Source: Bacteroidetes bacterium UBA6221
Lineage (GTDB): Bacteria > Bacteroidota > Bacteroidia > Chitinophagales > Chitinophagaceae
NCBI GenBank assembly: GCA_002421685.1
Contig: DISB01000002.1
Span: forward strand, 1 to 33,834
Direction: 5' to 3'
DNA: 33,834 nucleotides
A program made the position numbers and the translations under genes. This document shows positions 1-6,508 of the stretch, one piece after another. The notes below the pieces were generated by a model. That model was not told the origin of the DNA. It ran no database searches and was given only the letters and a program-made list of their open reading frames with translations. The stretch's first letter is position 1, and the number at the start of each line of letters is the position of its first letter.

Positions 1-1
1 A

Positions 2-301
2 AAATTATGGGGCCATCTGCGTAATAAAGAAATGCCAGGCTATGACTTTGACAGGCAGAAACCGGTAGATAATTTTATTCTTGATTTCTTCTGTAACGAA
101 CTGATGCTTGGAATAGAATTGGATGGATTCACTCACCGTTTTGAAGAAGTATATGCGAAAGACCTGGCTAAAGAAGGACGGTTGAAGGAATTAGGTATTA
201 CCATTCTTCGTTTCGATGATAAGGAGGTTATGAACGATATTCAGAATGTAATCAGGGTAATTGAAATGTATATAGAAGAGCACAGTCAACAGCGCGAGTA
301 A
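2..301 (+). CDS. DUF559 domain protein (Vsr-like endonuclease fold), 5' end outside window
   Basis: The reading frame is already open at base 2 and reads KLWGHLRNKE then MPGYDFDRQKP, so the ATG at 32 is internal and the true start lies left of the window. About 99 residues are visible. DUF559 proteins are small (about 110-130 residues) and share the Vsr/PD-(D/E)XK nuclease-like fold; visible hallmarks are LWGHLRNK, the F-D-RQKP strand, FILDFFCNE and the acidic IELDG, followed by RLKELGITILRFDD and a C-terminal helix. Nuclease activity is a family-based inference; no substrate is known. The stop codon (299-301) lies inside the GCGAGTA that opens a hairpin module (294-368). A decayed relative sits at 9458-9660, and the two differ mainly at synonymous sites. 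Confidence 0.85.
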   Translation, partial: KLWGHLRNKEMPGYDFDRQKPVDNFILDFFCNELMLGIELDGFTHRFEEVYAKDLAKEGRLKELGITILRFDDKEVMNDIQNVIRVIEMYIEEHSQQRE

Positions 302-368
302 GCCCACCCCAACCCCTCCCAAGAGGGGAATTCTGTTTTGTCGCGTGTCGCGTTGCGCGACGCTACAG
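294..368 (+). repeat. Bipartite hairpin module at the 3' end of the DUF559 gene
   Basis: The module reads GCGAGTA (294-300), a C-rich tract, a hairpin CCCCTC (313-318) / GAGGGG (323-328), then GTCGCG repeated at 340-345 and 347-352 with CGCGAC at 356-361, ending ACGCTACAG. The same order of parts occurs at both ends of the element at 9398-9813, so this is probably the right end of a full-length copy whose left end is outside the window. There is no T-tract, so it is not a typical terminator. Confidence 0.75.
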
Positions 369-409
369 TTATGTGAGTGTCCCCCTATCTAAACAGAAGA
401 CTTATTGTG

Positions 410-453
410 ACTGTCCCGCTGTCCCGCGTAGGACAGCAGGACAACAGGACAGT
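410..453. repeat. Two-tier inverted repeat downstream of the haem-motif lipoprotein gene
   Basis: Outer arms ACTGTCC (410-416) and GGACAGT (447-453) enclose inner arms GCTGTCC (418-424) and GGACAGC (431-437) with a 6-base loop. A further AGGACAA copy of the same unit lies on the right side. It starts 4 bases past the stop codon of the minus-strand gene at 458-1060 and could fold in its mRNA as a 3' stabilising stem or terminator, but no strong T-run follows. It differs from the GTCGCG family found elsewhere in the window. Confidence 0.6.
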
Positions 454-457
454 AGTA

Positions 458-1060
458 TTACCGTTTATCCATCTCTATCACCCAGATACCCCTTAGCTGG
501 TTTTCGCCATAGCCGGTGGCCTTATCGTCGGGGTAGTTCCGTTGTATGTTGGCATATGTTTCGGGCAGTATATTTTTATCCTTATCGCCGTGGCATTGCA
601 GGCACATACCATTAGTCACTATGGGATAGTAGCCCACCATCCTGCCTCTTATTTCTGATACCTCCGGTTGTGGCTGCTCGCCTCCGGCCAGTTGTTTTCT
701 CGCCTTGTTGATATACTGCTGCTCGGCGTCGTTTGCCACGTTATCGGGATTGCGGGGTTTATCGGTTACTCTTCTTATATAAGCATGATATTCTTTGGCC
801 ATACTGTCGGTGAGCGGTATAGCATGTGTATTGCAATAAGTTACAGCTGTAGGTACCCCGTATTCCTTAATGGCGGCTACCAGGTTTCTGCCCAGTTCAG
901 CTTTTGCAGCATCGGCTATTTCCTGCCCCCTGGCTGCATAGTTAACATCTTCGACATTGTCTGCTGTGTTCACGGTATCTGTCTCGTTTGTTGCGGGCTC
1001 ATCGTTGCAGCCGGTGCTTATTACTGCCAGTATTGCGAGTGTTGTTAATAACCTTTTCAT
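458..1060 (-). CDS. Lipoprotein with DUF3365 (Tll0287-like) domain and one CXXCH haem motif
   Basis: The 200-residue product begins with a lipoprotein signal (MKRLLTTLAILAVISTGC, lipobox STGC, Cys18), so it is probably membrane-anchored outside the cytoplasm. A low-complexity acidic linker (about 19-40) leads into a DUF3365-type domain: the helix around ARGQEIADAAKAELGRNLVAAI, the YCNTHA segment near residue 76, the RRVTDKPRNPDN stretch, and a single CLQCHG haem-c attachment motif near residue 154, ending in LRGIWVIEM. DUF3365 proteins are thought to be redox or gas sensors or small cytochromes; the exact role here is unknown. Transcribed alone, divergent from the gene at 1209. Confidence 0.82.
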   Translation of the reverse strand: MKRLLTTLAILAVISTGCNDEPATNETDTVNTADNVEDVNYAARGQEIADAAKAELGRNLVAAIKEYGVPTAVTYCNTHAIPLTDSMAKEYHAYIRRVTDKPRNPDNVANDAEQQYINKARKQLAGGEQPQPEVSEIRGRMVGYYPIVTNGMCLQCHGDKDKNILPETYANIQRNYPDDKATGYGENQLRGIWVIEMDKR

Positions 1061-1208
1061 AAGTGTAGCTTTTTTAAAAACCTATGGTAAAAGTACTGAA
1101 TATAGGCAGAGTAAATGTGATTTATGTTACCGAAATGGGACTCAATAGATAGAATGGGCAGGTTGATTTCCGAACAGATTTTGAATATATTGCAGTAGAA
1201 ACTGAGTT

Positions 1209-2084
1209 ATGAGAACCATCCTTACCCTCTTTGCAGCGATAGTTGTTTTAGCCGCCTGTAAAAAAGATAAACCCGTACCGTCCACTCCAGCTGAAACTAC
1301 AGATTCGACGGACAGCACTAATGTGCCCAAACTTAAAGATTCGACTTTAAAGATTGTAGGAATAGACAGCATAATAACTATTGGGGTTTACGATAGTATC
1401 GAAATTCCATTCACCGTGATGAGGGACACGGGCAGTGTGCAGAATGTTACCCTATCTATTTCCCAACTGCCTATGCGCATGAAAAGTAGTTTTGCTACGA
1501 ACAGCGGGGCAATACCTTTTACAAACTCCCTGAAACTGAATACATACTTGTTTGCAGGAGGATATTCTGCTGATACTTTAGTTATCACAGCTACAGCTAG
1601 TAACGGGCTGCAAACAAGATATAAGTTCCGATTTAAGATCGACTATATGAAACAAGACCCTACCAGGATATTTTATGAGGTGTATAGGAAAACTCCCTTT
1701 ATTAATACCTATGACGAGTTAGGGAATCATGTATGGGGCGGACCTACAATACATTATGATACATCAACCGGCCTATTGTATTTAACTGGATTATACCTTG
1801 GTCAACATGGTGGAAAAAATTATCGAACACTTGACTTTGTAACCCCTTCGAATAATATAATGCAAAATAGTACTGTGAGAGTGTATGGGCACCTCGTATT
1901 CGGGCTATATCATGTTAAAGGTATAAGTAGTAATGACACAGCAGAGTTTTATGTAGAATTGCCCTCGATTTTTTACTATGCGCCATACTATAAATATGAT
2001 TCAATTTTTACTTTCAGCTATAGTTTGGTGGCAAGTTCTGGTTCAGAAAGCTTCTCTTGTACGGGTACGCTTAAATTCGATTAA
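1209..2084 (+). CDS. Hypothetical lipoprotein
   Basis: The 291-residue protein starts with MRTILTLFAAIVVLAAC and a clear lipobox (LAAC, Cys17) followed by KK, then a Ser/Thr/Pro-rich linker (about 20-45). The remainder is predicted beta-rich, with alternating hydrophobic and Ser/Thr/Asn residues, as in Ig-like or beta-sandwich surface domains of Bacteroidota. I recognise no family. KKD rather than an acidic S(D/E)3 signal follows the Cys, so surface export by the acidic signal is not supported. It is a single gene, convergent with 2144-2839. Confidence 0.75.
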   Translation: MRTILTLFAAIVVLAACKKDKPVPSTPAETTDSTDSTNVPKLKDSTLKIVGIDSIITIGVYDSIEIPFTVMRDTGSVQNVTLSISQLPMRMKSSFATNSGAIPFTNSLKLNTYLFAGGYSADTLVITATASNGLQTRYKFRFKIDYMKQDPTRIFYEVYRKTPFINTYDELGNHVWGGPTIHYDTSTGLLYLTGLYLGQHGGKNYRTLDFVTPSNNIMQNSTVRVYGHLVFGLYHVKGISSNDTAEFYVELPSIFYYAPYYKYDSIFTFSYSLVASSGSESFSCTGTLKFD

Positions 2085-2102
2085 ATGGCACACGTTGATA
2101 TT

Positions 2103-2127
2103 TGTAGCGCTGCCGCGCACCGCTACA
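2103..2127. repeat. Hairpin between convergent genes
   Basis: TGTAGCG (2103-2109) and CGCTACA (2121-2127) form a 7-bp stem with an 11-base GC-rich loop. It sits 18 bases past the stop at 2084 and 16 bases from the end of the minus-strand gene at 2144. CGCTACAG or its complement also occurs in the hairpin modules at 294-368 and 9398-9813, so it may be a fragment of the same repeat family used as a transcription end. Confidence 0.5.
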
Positions 2128-2143
2128 TACGACAGTCTGTATA

Positions 2144-2839
2144 TCAGAATGGCAGATACAGTTTCAACTTGTTATTCAGCAACAATTCATCAATATGACC
2201 CATGGTCTTCCTGTCTTCCGACAGCAGATGCATGTGTATATAACGGTTGTGGTGGGTAAATATCCTTTGGTGTTCTGTGGAAAAGAAACCTATGATTTCA
2301 GCATCCATATTTTGCACTGTATAGTAAGTCTTTCCTTTTTGCGCATCGGCAGGCTTGCTTACTTTGGTGCCCGGCGGCAGGTTCATGATATGTATTTTGG
2401 CCGATGGCACTATCCCGCTCAACTTAAACGCAAAAGGACGTTTGGCATTGCGGCTGATTTGCTCCAGGTGGCTTTCTAATCTTTCCATATCTGTCACACT
2501 ATCAGGCAGGGTATGTTCTTTCCACTCATCTACCCGGCTGTACACAAAAAAGGGGGCTTTCAGGTCGTAGGTTTCTTTTACCTGCATAGTTGTGGGCGAC
2601 AGTACCGTTGATGTATAAGCCTTGCCATCTGCAATGGTTATCTCACCAGCCAGGTATTCAACCGGCCCTAACCCATACAGGTGCGGCTGCTGAATGGTAT
2701 CCAGGCTGATAGTGCCCTGCAATTGCCCCTTTTGCATCACATTCATCATGGCGCCCGATACGTATACTTCGTTTTGCGCTGTTGCCGGTATTAACCCTCC
2801 CAGCAATATCAATACATCGGTAAAGCTCAACTTATTCAT
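2144..2839 (-). CDS. Exported alpha-acetolactate decarboxylase family protein (BudA-like)
   Basis: The 231-residue product resembles acetolactate decarboxylase, which converts 2-acetolactate to acetoin at a zinc site. Family features visible: GLGPVEYLAGEITIADGKAY (about 56-75), APFFVYSRV (95-103), and the C-terminal IHMHLLSEDRKTMGHIDEL, in which His202, His204 and His215 match the H-x-H and GH zinc ligands. The N-terminus (MNKLSFTDVLILLGGLIPATAQ) looks like a signal peptide, unusual for an enzyme acting on a cytoplasmic intermediate, so a periplasmic role or another substrate is possible. Family assignment is fairly sure, the reaction less so. Confidence 0.75.
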   Translation of the reverse strand: MNKLSFTDVLILLGGLIPATAQNEVYVSGAMMNVMQKGQLQGTISLDTIQQPHLYGLGPVEYLAGEITIADGKAYTSTVLSPTTMQVKETYDLKAPFFVYSRVDEWKEHTLPDSVTDMERLESHLEQISRNAKRPFAFKLSGIVPSAKIHIMNLPPGTKVSKPADAQKGKTYYTVQNMDAEIIGFFSTEHQRIFTHHNRYIHMHLLSEDRKTMGHIDELLLNNKLKLYLPF

Positions 2840-2855
2840 AGCTGCTAATAATGTA

Positions 2856-2863
2856 CAAATCTA
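2856..2863 (-). promoter_or_regulatory. Bacteroidota -7 element for the acetolactate-decarboxylase-like gene
   Basis: On the minus strand the bases read TAGATTTG, an exact TAnnTTTG match, 16 bases upstream of the ATG at 2839. A convincing -33 TTTG is not present at the usual spacing. Confidence 0.5.
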
Positions 2864-2955
2864 AGCAACCCTTATTGGAGGCTTCGTGAAAATCTTGCGC
2901 TATACCAAGATTTAATTTTTTAGCCGGATTCATTTTTGCATAAAATTTATCAGAT

Positions 2956-3381
2956 ATGAACAAGACTAAAATTATCAACATCGTTTCGGCTGTATTCATT
3001 CTTTTCTCAGCTTTTTCATTGCTCATGGTCAGCCTGATGGCTATGGCCAATCCCCAATCGGTAATGGACCTGGTGCAGGTGCAACTGCCCAATACGGATG
3101 CCTACAGCTCTATCAGGGGCATATACGGCGGCGTGGGGCTGGTCATCATTACACAGCTTATATACCTGCTCATCAAAGACAGGAAAAAAGCACTGGCATT
3201 CCTCAGCCTGTTTTGGGGAGCATATGCAATATCGCGGCTCATAACCATAGCGGCCGAGGGTTCGCTGGGTGCGTTCGGCTCTCAGTGGCTGATGATAGAA
3301 AGTGTGTTCTGCGTATTGTCGGTAGTGCTGTACACCCTGTACCGCAAGCCTCAACCTGCCAGGACTATCAGCCTGGCATAG
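2956..3381 (+). CDS. DUF4345 family membrane protein
   Basis: The product is 141 residues with four hydrophobic segments (about 8-30, 50-72, 79-100 and 107-128). The SIRGIYGGVGLVI segment between helices 1 and 2 and the short charged KDRKK loop before the third segment are typical of DUF4345, a family of small four-helix membrane proteins of unknown function. It is transcribed alone, divergent from the gene at 2144-2839, and followed by a perfect 13-bp hairpin. Confidence 0.8.
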   Translation: MNKTKIINIVSAVFILFSAFSLLMVSLMAMANPQSVMDLVQVQLPNTDAYSSIRGIYGGVGLVIITQLIYLLIKDRKKALAFLSLFWGAYAISRLITIAAEGSLGAFGSQWLMIESVFCVLSVVLYTLYRKPQPARTISLA

Positions 3382-3390
3382 TGCTTAACT

Positions 3391-3425
3391 GTCGCGTGTC
3401 CCCACCAATGGCGGGGACACGCGAC
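3391..3425. repeat. Perfect 13-bp intergenic palindrome of the GTCGCG family
   Basis: GTCGCGTGTCCCC (3391-3403) pairs exactly with GGGGACACGCGAC (3413-3425) around a 9-base loop. The right arm resembles 9789-9813 (ATGGCGGGGCGACACGCGAC), so both belong to one repeat family. It starts 10 bases after the DUF4345 stop and may end that transcript, although no T-run follows. Confidence 0.75.
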
Positions 3426-3467
3426 ACCCCTCTACATATTGCCTTATTAACCTATTATCTTATTGTG

Positions 3468-3475
3468 TAAATTTG
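3468..3475 (+). promoter_or_regulatory. Candidate -7 element directly before fdhD
   Basis: TAAATTTG matches TAnnTTTG exactly and ends 5 bases before the ATG at 3481. If used, transcription would begin at or just beside the start codon, giving a nearly leaderless mRNA. It would also exclude the in-frame TTG at 3463 as a start. No -33 TTTG is seen at normal spacing, so this is tentative. Confidence 0.4.
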
Positions 3476-3480
3476 AACCT

Positions 3481-4299
3481 ATGTCCAACAGTTCGGTAAC
3501 GAAGCAGGCAATAAGACGGGTGCAGCAGGGTAAGGTTGCTGACGTGGAAGATGTGCTGGCTACCGAGGAACCACTGGAGATTAGAATAATATATGGCCCC
3601 ACCCGTACCCTCAAGAACCTGGCAGTGACCATGCGTACCCCCGGCAACGATACTGAACTGGCTACAGGGTTTCTATATACCGAGGGTGTCATCTCAAAGC
3701 AAGTTGACATAATCTATTGTAAACAACTGAATGACAATGTTGTACAGGTTGAATTAGATAAAAGCATTATTCTCGACCTGAAGAATGTAGACCGTAACTT
3801 CTACACTACCAGCAGTTGCGGTGTATGTGGCAAAGCGTCAATAGATGCCATAAAAACAGAATGTACCATTTACGATAAGGTGAAGCCTTTTACTGTGTCT
3901 GCCGAAACAATCTATGCCCTCCACGAAAAGCTGCGTGGCCACCAGGCCGCCTTTGCTGAAACAGGAGGCATTCATGCCGCAGCCCTGTTTGACCTGGCGG
4001 GCAATATCATCATGGTGCGGGAAGATGTGGGCAGGCATAATGCCCTGGACAAACTCATTGGTGCCGCCCTCAGCCAGGGGATGATACCCCTGCAACAGCA
4101 TATACTATTGCTGAGCGGCAGGGCCAGTTTCGAGCTGGTGCAAAAAGCCACTATGGCAGGACTTAAAGTAATAGTTTCGGTGGGGGCACCCAGTAGCCTG
4201 GCAGTACAAACGGCCGATGAATTCGGTATTACGCTCATTGGTTTTGCCAAGAGGGATAAATTCAACATTTACTGTAATAGTGAAGTTGTAACTGTTTGA
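3481..4299 (+). CDS. fdhD: Formate dehydrogenase accessory sulfurtransferase FdhD
   Basis: FdhD passes sulfur from a cysteine desulfurase to the bis-MGD molybdenum cofactor and is needed for active formate dehydrogenase. The 272-residue protein carries the conserved TSSCGVCGKAS motif with Cys113 and Cys116 (catalytic CxxC), the upstream T-E-L-A-T-G-F-L-Y-TEG segment, the GGIHAAALFD and VGRHNALDKLIG motifs that bind the cofactor, and LSGRASFELVQK. I chose the ATG at 3481 over an in-frame TTG at 3463, which falls before a -7-like element. It lies upstream of, and on the same strand as, the formate dehydrogenase structural genes at 4848-9298, which are its likely targets. Confidence 0.95.
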   Translation: MSNSSVTKQAIRRVQQGKVADVEDVLATEEPLEIRIIYGPTRTLKNLAVTMRTPGNDTELATGFLYTEGVISKQVDIIYCKQLNDNVVQVELDKSIILDLKNVDRNFYTTSSCGVCGKASIDAIKTECTIYDKVKPFTVSAETIYALHEKLRGHQAAFAETGGIHAAALFDLAGNIIMVREDVGRHNALDKLIGAALSQGMIPLQQHILLLSGRASFELVQKATMAGLKVIVSVGAPSSLAVQTADEFGITLIGFAKRDKFNIYCNSEVVTV

Positions 4300-4348
4300 T
4301 TTTGACTGATTAAATGAATTTTATTTGAACTTTAAATAGAAATAGAAA

Positions 4349-4723
4349 ATGAAAATAAGGATACGTGGAAATACGGTGAGGATGCGGTTGAGCAAGGGCG
4401 AAGTGGGTACATTTGGCGAGCAGGGGTACATTGAGGAAAAGACGAATTTCGGCAATGCCTCTTTGACATACGCACTGCAAACAACCACCCATTGCGATAT
4501 GATTGCCGACTTCAAAGAGGGCAGAATAACCATATACCTGCCCGAGGAAAAAGCGAAGGATTGGGTGGCTACCAACAAGGTGGGTTACGATGCCAATATG
4601 GACCTGGGGGATGGTAACGAACTATACCTGCTGCTGGAAAAAGACTTCCAGTGCCTGGACAACTCGATAGAAGACCAAAGCGATAATTACGAAAATCCCC
4701 TGGCAGCCCGGTACAAAAAATAA
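4349..4723 (+). CDS. DUF7009 family small protein in the formate dehydrogenase locus
   Basis: A 124-residue soluble protein without signal peptide, Cys motif or membrane segment. It starts MKIRIRGNTVRMRLSKGEV, then EKTNFGNASLTYALQ, and a beta-rich middle (FKEGRITIYLPEEKAKDWV), ending with a charged tail that includes KDFQCLDN (single conserved-looking Cys) and ARYKK. I recall this as the DUF7009 family, which in Bacteroidota tends to lie beside molybdenum-enzyme genes; no function is established. It begins 49 bases after fdhD and ends 46 bases before the -7 element of the next operon, so it probably shares the fdhD transcript. Confidence 0.75.
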   Translation: MKIRIRGNTVRMRLSKGEVGTFGEQGYIEEKTNFGNASLTYALQTTTHCDMIADFKEGRITIYLPEEKAKDWVATNKVGYDANMDLGDGNELYLLLEKDFQCLDNSIEDQSDNYENPLAARYKK

Positions 4724-4769
4724 CTACAGGGCCAGTATCTAAGCGCCTCTGATTTACGGGAATTTTGGT

Positions 4770-4777
4770 TAAATTTG
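4770..4777 (+). promoter_or_regulatory. -7 element for the formate dehydrogenase structural genes
   Basis: TAAATTTG is an exact TAnnTTTG match, 70 bases upstream of the ATG at 4848, in an AT-rich gap after the DUF7009 gene. It implies a leader of about 60 bases and a separate transcript for the two structural genes. The -33 box is weak. Confidence 0.5.
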
Positions 4778-4847
4778 AGAGCACTCATTAATAAAATATA
4801 TTTAGTTTAAATGCTGAAATAACCGGCATTTAAAAACGGATACAGAT

Positions 4848-6497
4848 ATGTCAAAAAATCTTGGTGAATTATCGGGCAGGAAGGGTTTGCAGGAAAGCCT
4901 GTTTGAAGAGCTGGGTATTGCCGCCCGGGATACGGGTACAGTTGCTAAAGAAAAGATAGACGAACTGGCGGAAAAATTCCTGGTGGGCAAGGCCAATGTA
5001 TATGGCACCGCCACCTTCTACGATTTCCTCCGCCCTGAAAACCAGGGTAAAAAGGTATATGTATGCAATGGCAGCTCCTGCCTGACAGCCGGTACCCAAG
5101 GGGCATTAAAAGATAAACTGGCACAACACTATGACGCAAGCGAAATAGGTGAGATGTGCTGCCTGGGTCGCTGCCACGAGAACAGTTCATTCCATACCCA
5201 TGGTAAAAACTACTCAGGTAATGCCATCGACCAGATAGAAACCATCAAGAAAGATAAGCTGGTGGTAGCAGACAAATACCATGTAGCGCACTACGGCACC
5301 CCTGTACTGACAGCGCCATTCCCCGGCATAGACGAATACTATAAGATATTACAGACAGCGCTGGACCATACTCCCGATGAACTGATTGCGGAACTGAAAA
5401 CCTCAGGGCTGCGTGGCAGGGGTGGTGCCGGATTTCCCATATCCTTCAAGCTGGAGTCGTGCAAGAATACGGCTGACAGCATGAAGTTTATAGTGTGCAA
5501 TGCAGACGAGGGCGACCCCGGGGCGTACAGCGACAGGTACCTGCTGGAGCATCAGCCGCACAGCGTATTGCTGGGCATGATGATAGCCGGTTATATCACA
5601 GGTGCCAATACCGGTGTGGTATATATACGTGCTGAATATCCTGAAGCTATAGAGATTACCCAAAAAGCTATTGACGACATCAGGGCGAAGAAACTGCTGG
5701 GTGAGGATATACTCGGCTCGGGTTTCAATTACGATTTCAAAGTCATCTGCGCACAGGGTGCATATATATGTGGTGAAGAAACGGCATTACTGTCTTCTAT
5801 AGAGGGGCAGCGGCCTGAAGTAAGGGTGCGTCCGCCATATCCTACACAGGAGGGGTTGTTCAACAAGCCAACAGTAGTGAACAACGTCGAAACGCTGGCG
5901 TGCATCCCCTGGGTGGTGAAGAACGGAGGTGAGAAATTTGCCTCAATAGGTATAGGCAGGTCAACAGGTACCAAGCTCTGCTCGCTTGATGGGTTCTTTA
6001 ACAAGCCCGGTATATACGAGGTGGATATGGGCACGCCATTGTCTGTACTGGTCAACGACCTGGGCGGTGGATTTAAAGAAGAAGTAAAAGCCATGCATAT
6101 AGGTGGCCCGTTGGGTGGACTGGTGCCGGTAGAGAAGATAAAAGACCTGACGGTGGACTTTGAATCCTTCTCGCAAAACGGTTTCCTGCTGGGGCATGCC
6201 TCAGTGGTATGTTTACCGCAGAGTTTCCCCATCATCAGTTATATCGAACACCTGTTCCAGTTTACAGCACATGAGAGCTGTGGTAAATGTTTCCCCTGCC
6301 GGTTGGGCTCTACCCGCGGCTACGAGATGGTGAACAAAGCCATGAACTCAGACTATAAGATAGAACGCAAACTGATGACCGACCTCATCACTACGATGGA
6401 GATAGGCTCGCTATGCGCACTGGGTGGTGGCCTGCCATTGCCCATCAGGAATGCCTTGAAATATTTTGATAACGAATTAGCACAATACTTCTCATAA
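4848..6497 (+). CDS. NAD-linked formate dehydrogenase, fused gamma-beta (NuoE-NuoF/FdsG-FdsB-like) subunit
   Basis: The 549-residue protein joins two modules that are separate in most Fds enzymes. Residues about 1-130 are NuoE/FdsG-like with a thioredoxin-type [2Fe-2S] site: Cys73 and Cys78, then Cys105 and Cys109 (CLGRC). Residues about 150-549 are NuoF/FdsB-like: the FMN/NADH site LRGRGGAGFP (188-197), CNADEGDPGAYSDR (217-230), GAYICGEETALL, and the [4Fe-4S] ligands Cys478, Cys481 and Cys484 in ESCGKCFPCRLG with Cys523 in SLCALGG. It takes electrons from the catalytic subunit and reduces NAD, in the cytoplasm. The next gene starts 11 bases after its stop, so the two are co-transcribed. NAD-reducing hydrogenases have similar subunits, but the partner here is a formate dehydrogenase. 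Confidence 0.92.
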   Translation: MSKNLGELSGRKGLQESLFEELGIAARDTGTVAKEKIDELAEKFLVGKANVYGTATFYDFLRPENQGKKVYVCNGSSCLTAGTQGALKDKLAQHYDASEIGEMCCLGRCHENSSFHTHGKNYSGNAIDQIETIKKDKLVVADKYHVAHYGTPVLTAPFPGIDEYYKILQTALDHTPDELIAELKTSGLRGRGGAGFPISFKLESCKNTADSMKFIVCNADEGDPGAYSDRYLLEHQPHSVLLGMMIAGYITGANTGVVYIRAEYPEAIEITQKAIDDIRAKKLLGEDILGSGFNYDFKVICAQGAYICGEETALLSSIEGQRPEVRVRPPYPTQEGLFNKPTVVNNVETLACIPWVVKNGGEKFASIGIGRSTGTKLCSLDGFFNKPGIYEVDMGTPLSVLVNDLGGGFKEEVKAMHIGGPLGGLVPVEKIKDLTVDFESFSQNGFLLGHASVVCLPQSFPIISYIEHLFQFTAHESCGKCFPCRLGSTRGYEMVNKAMNSDYKIERKLMTDLITTMEIGSLCALGGGLPLPIRNALKYFDNELAQYFS

Positions 6498-6508
6498 AAC
6501 CGATAGTT

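Noticed and set aside
373..1048. Two + strand open frames (80 and 126 codons)
   Set aside because: They are antisense to the well-supported DUF3365 lipoprotein gene.
3463..3480. TTG start for fdhD
   Set aside because: It precedes a -7-like motif and adds six residues not typical of the family; the ATG at 3481 is better.
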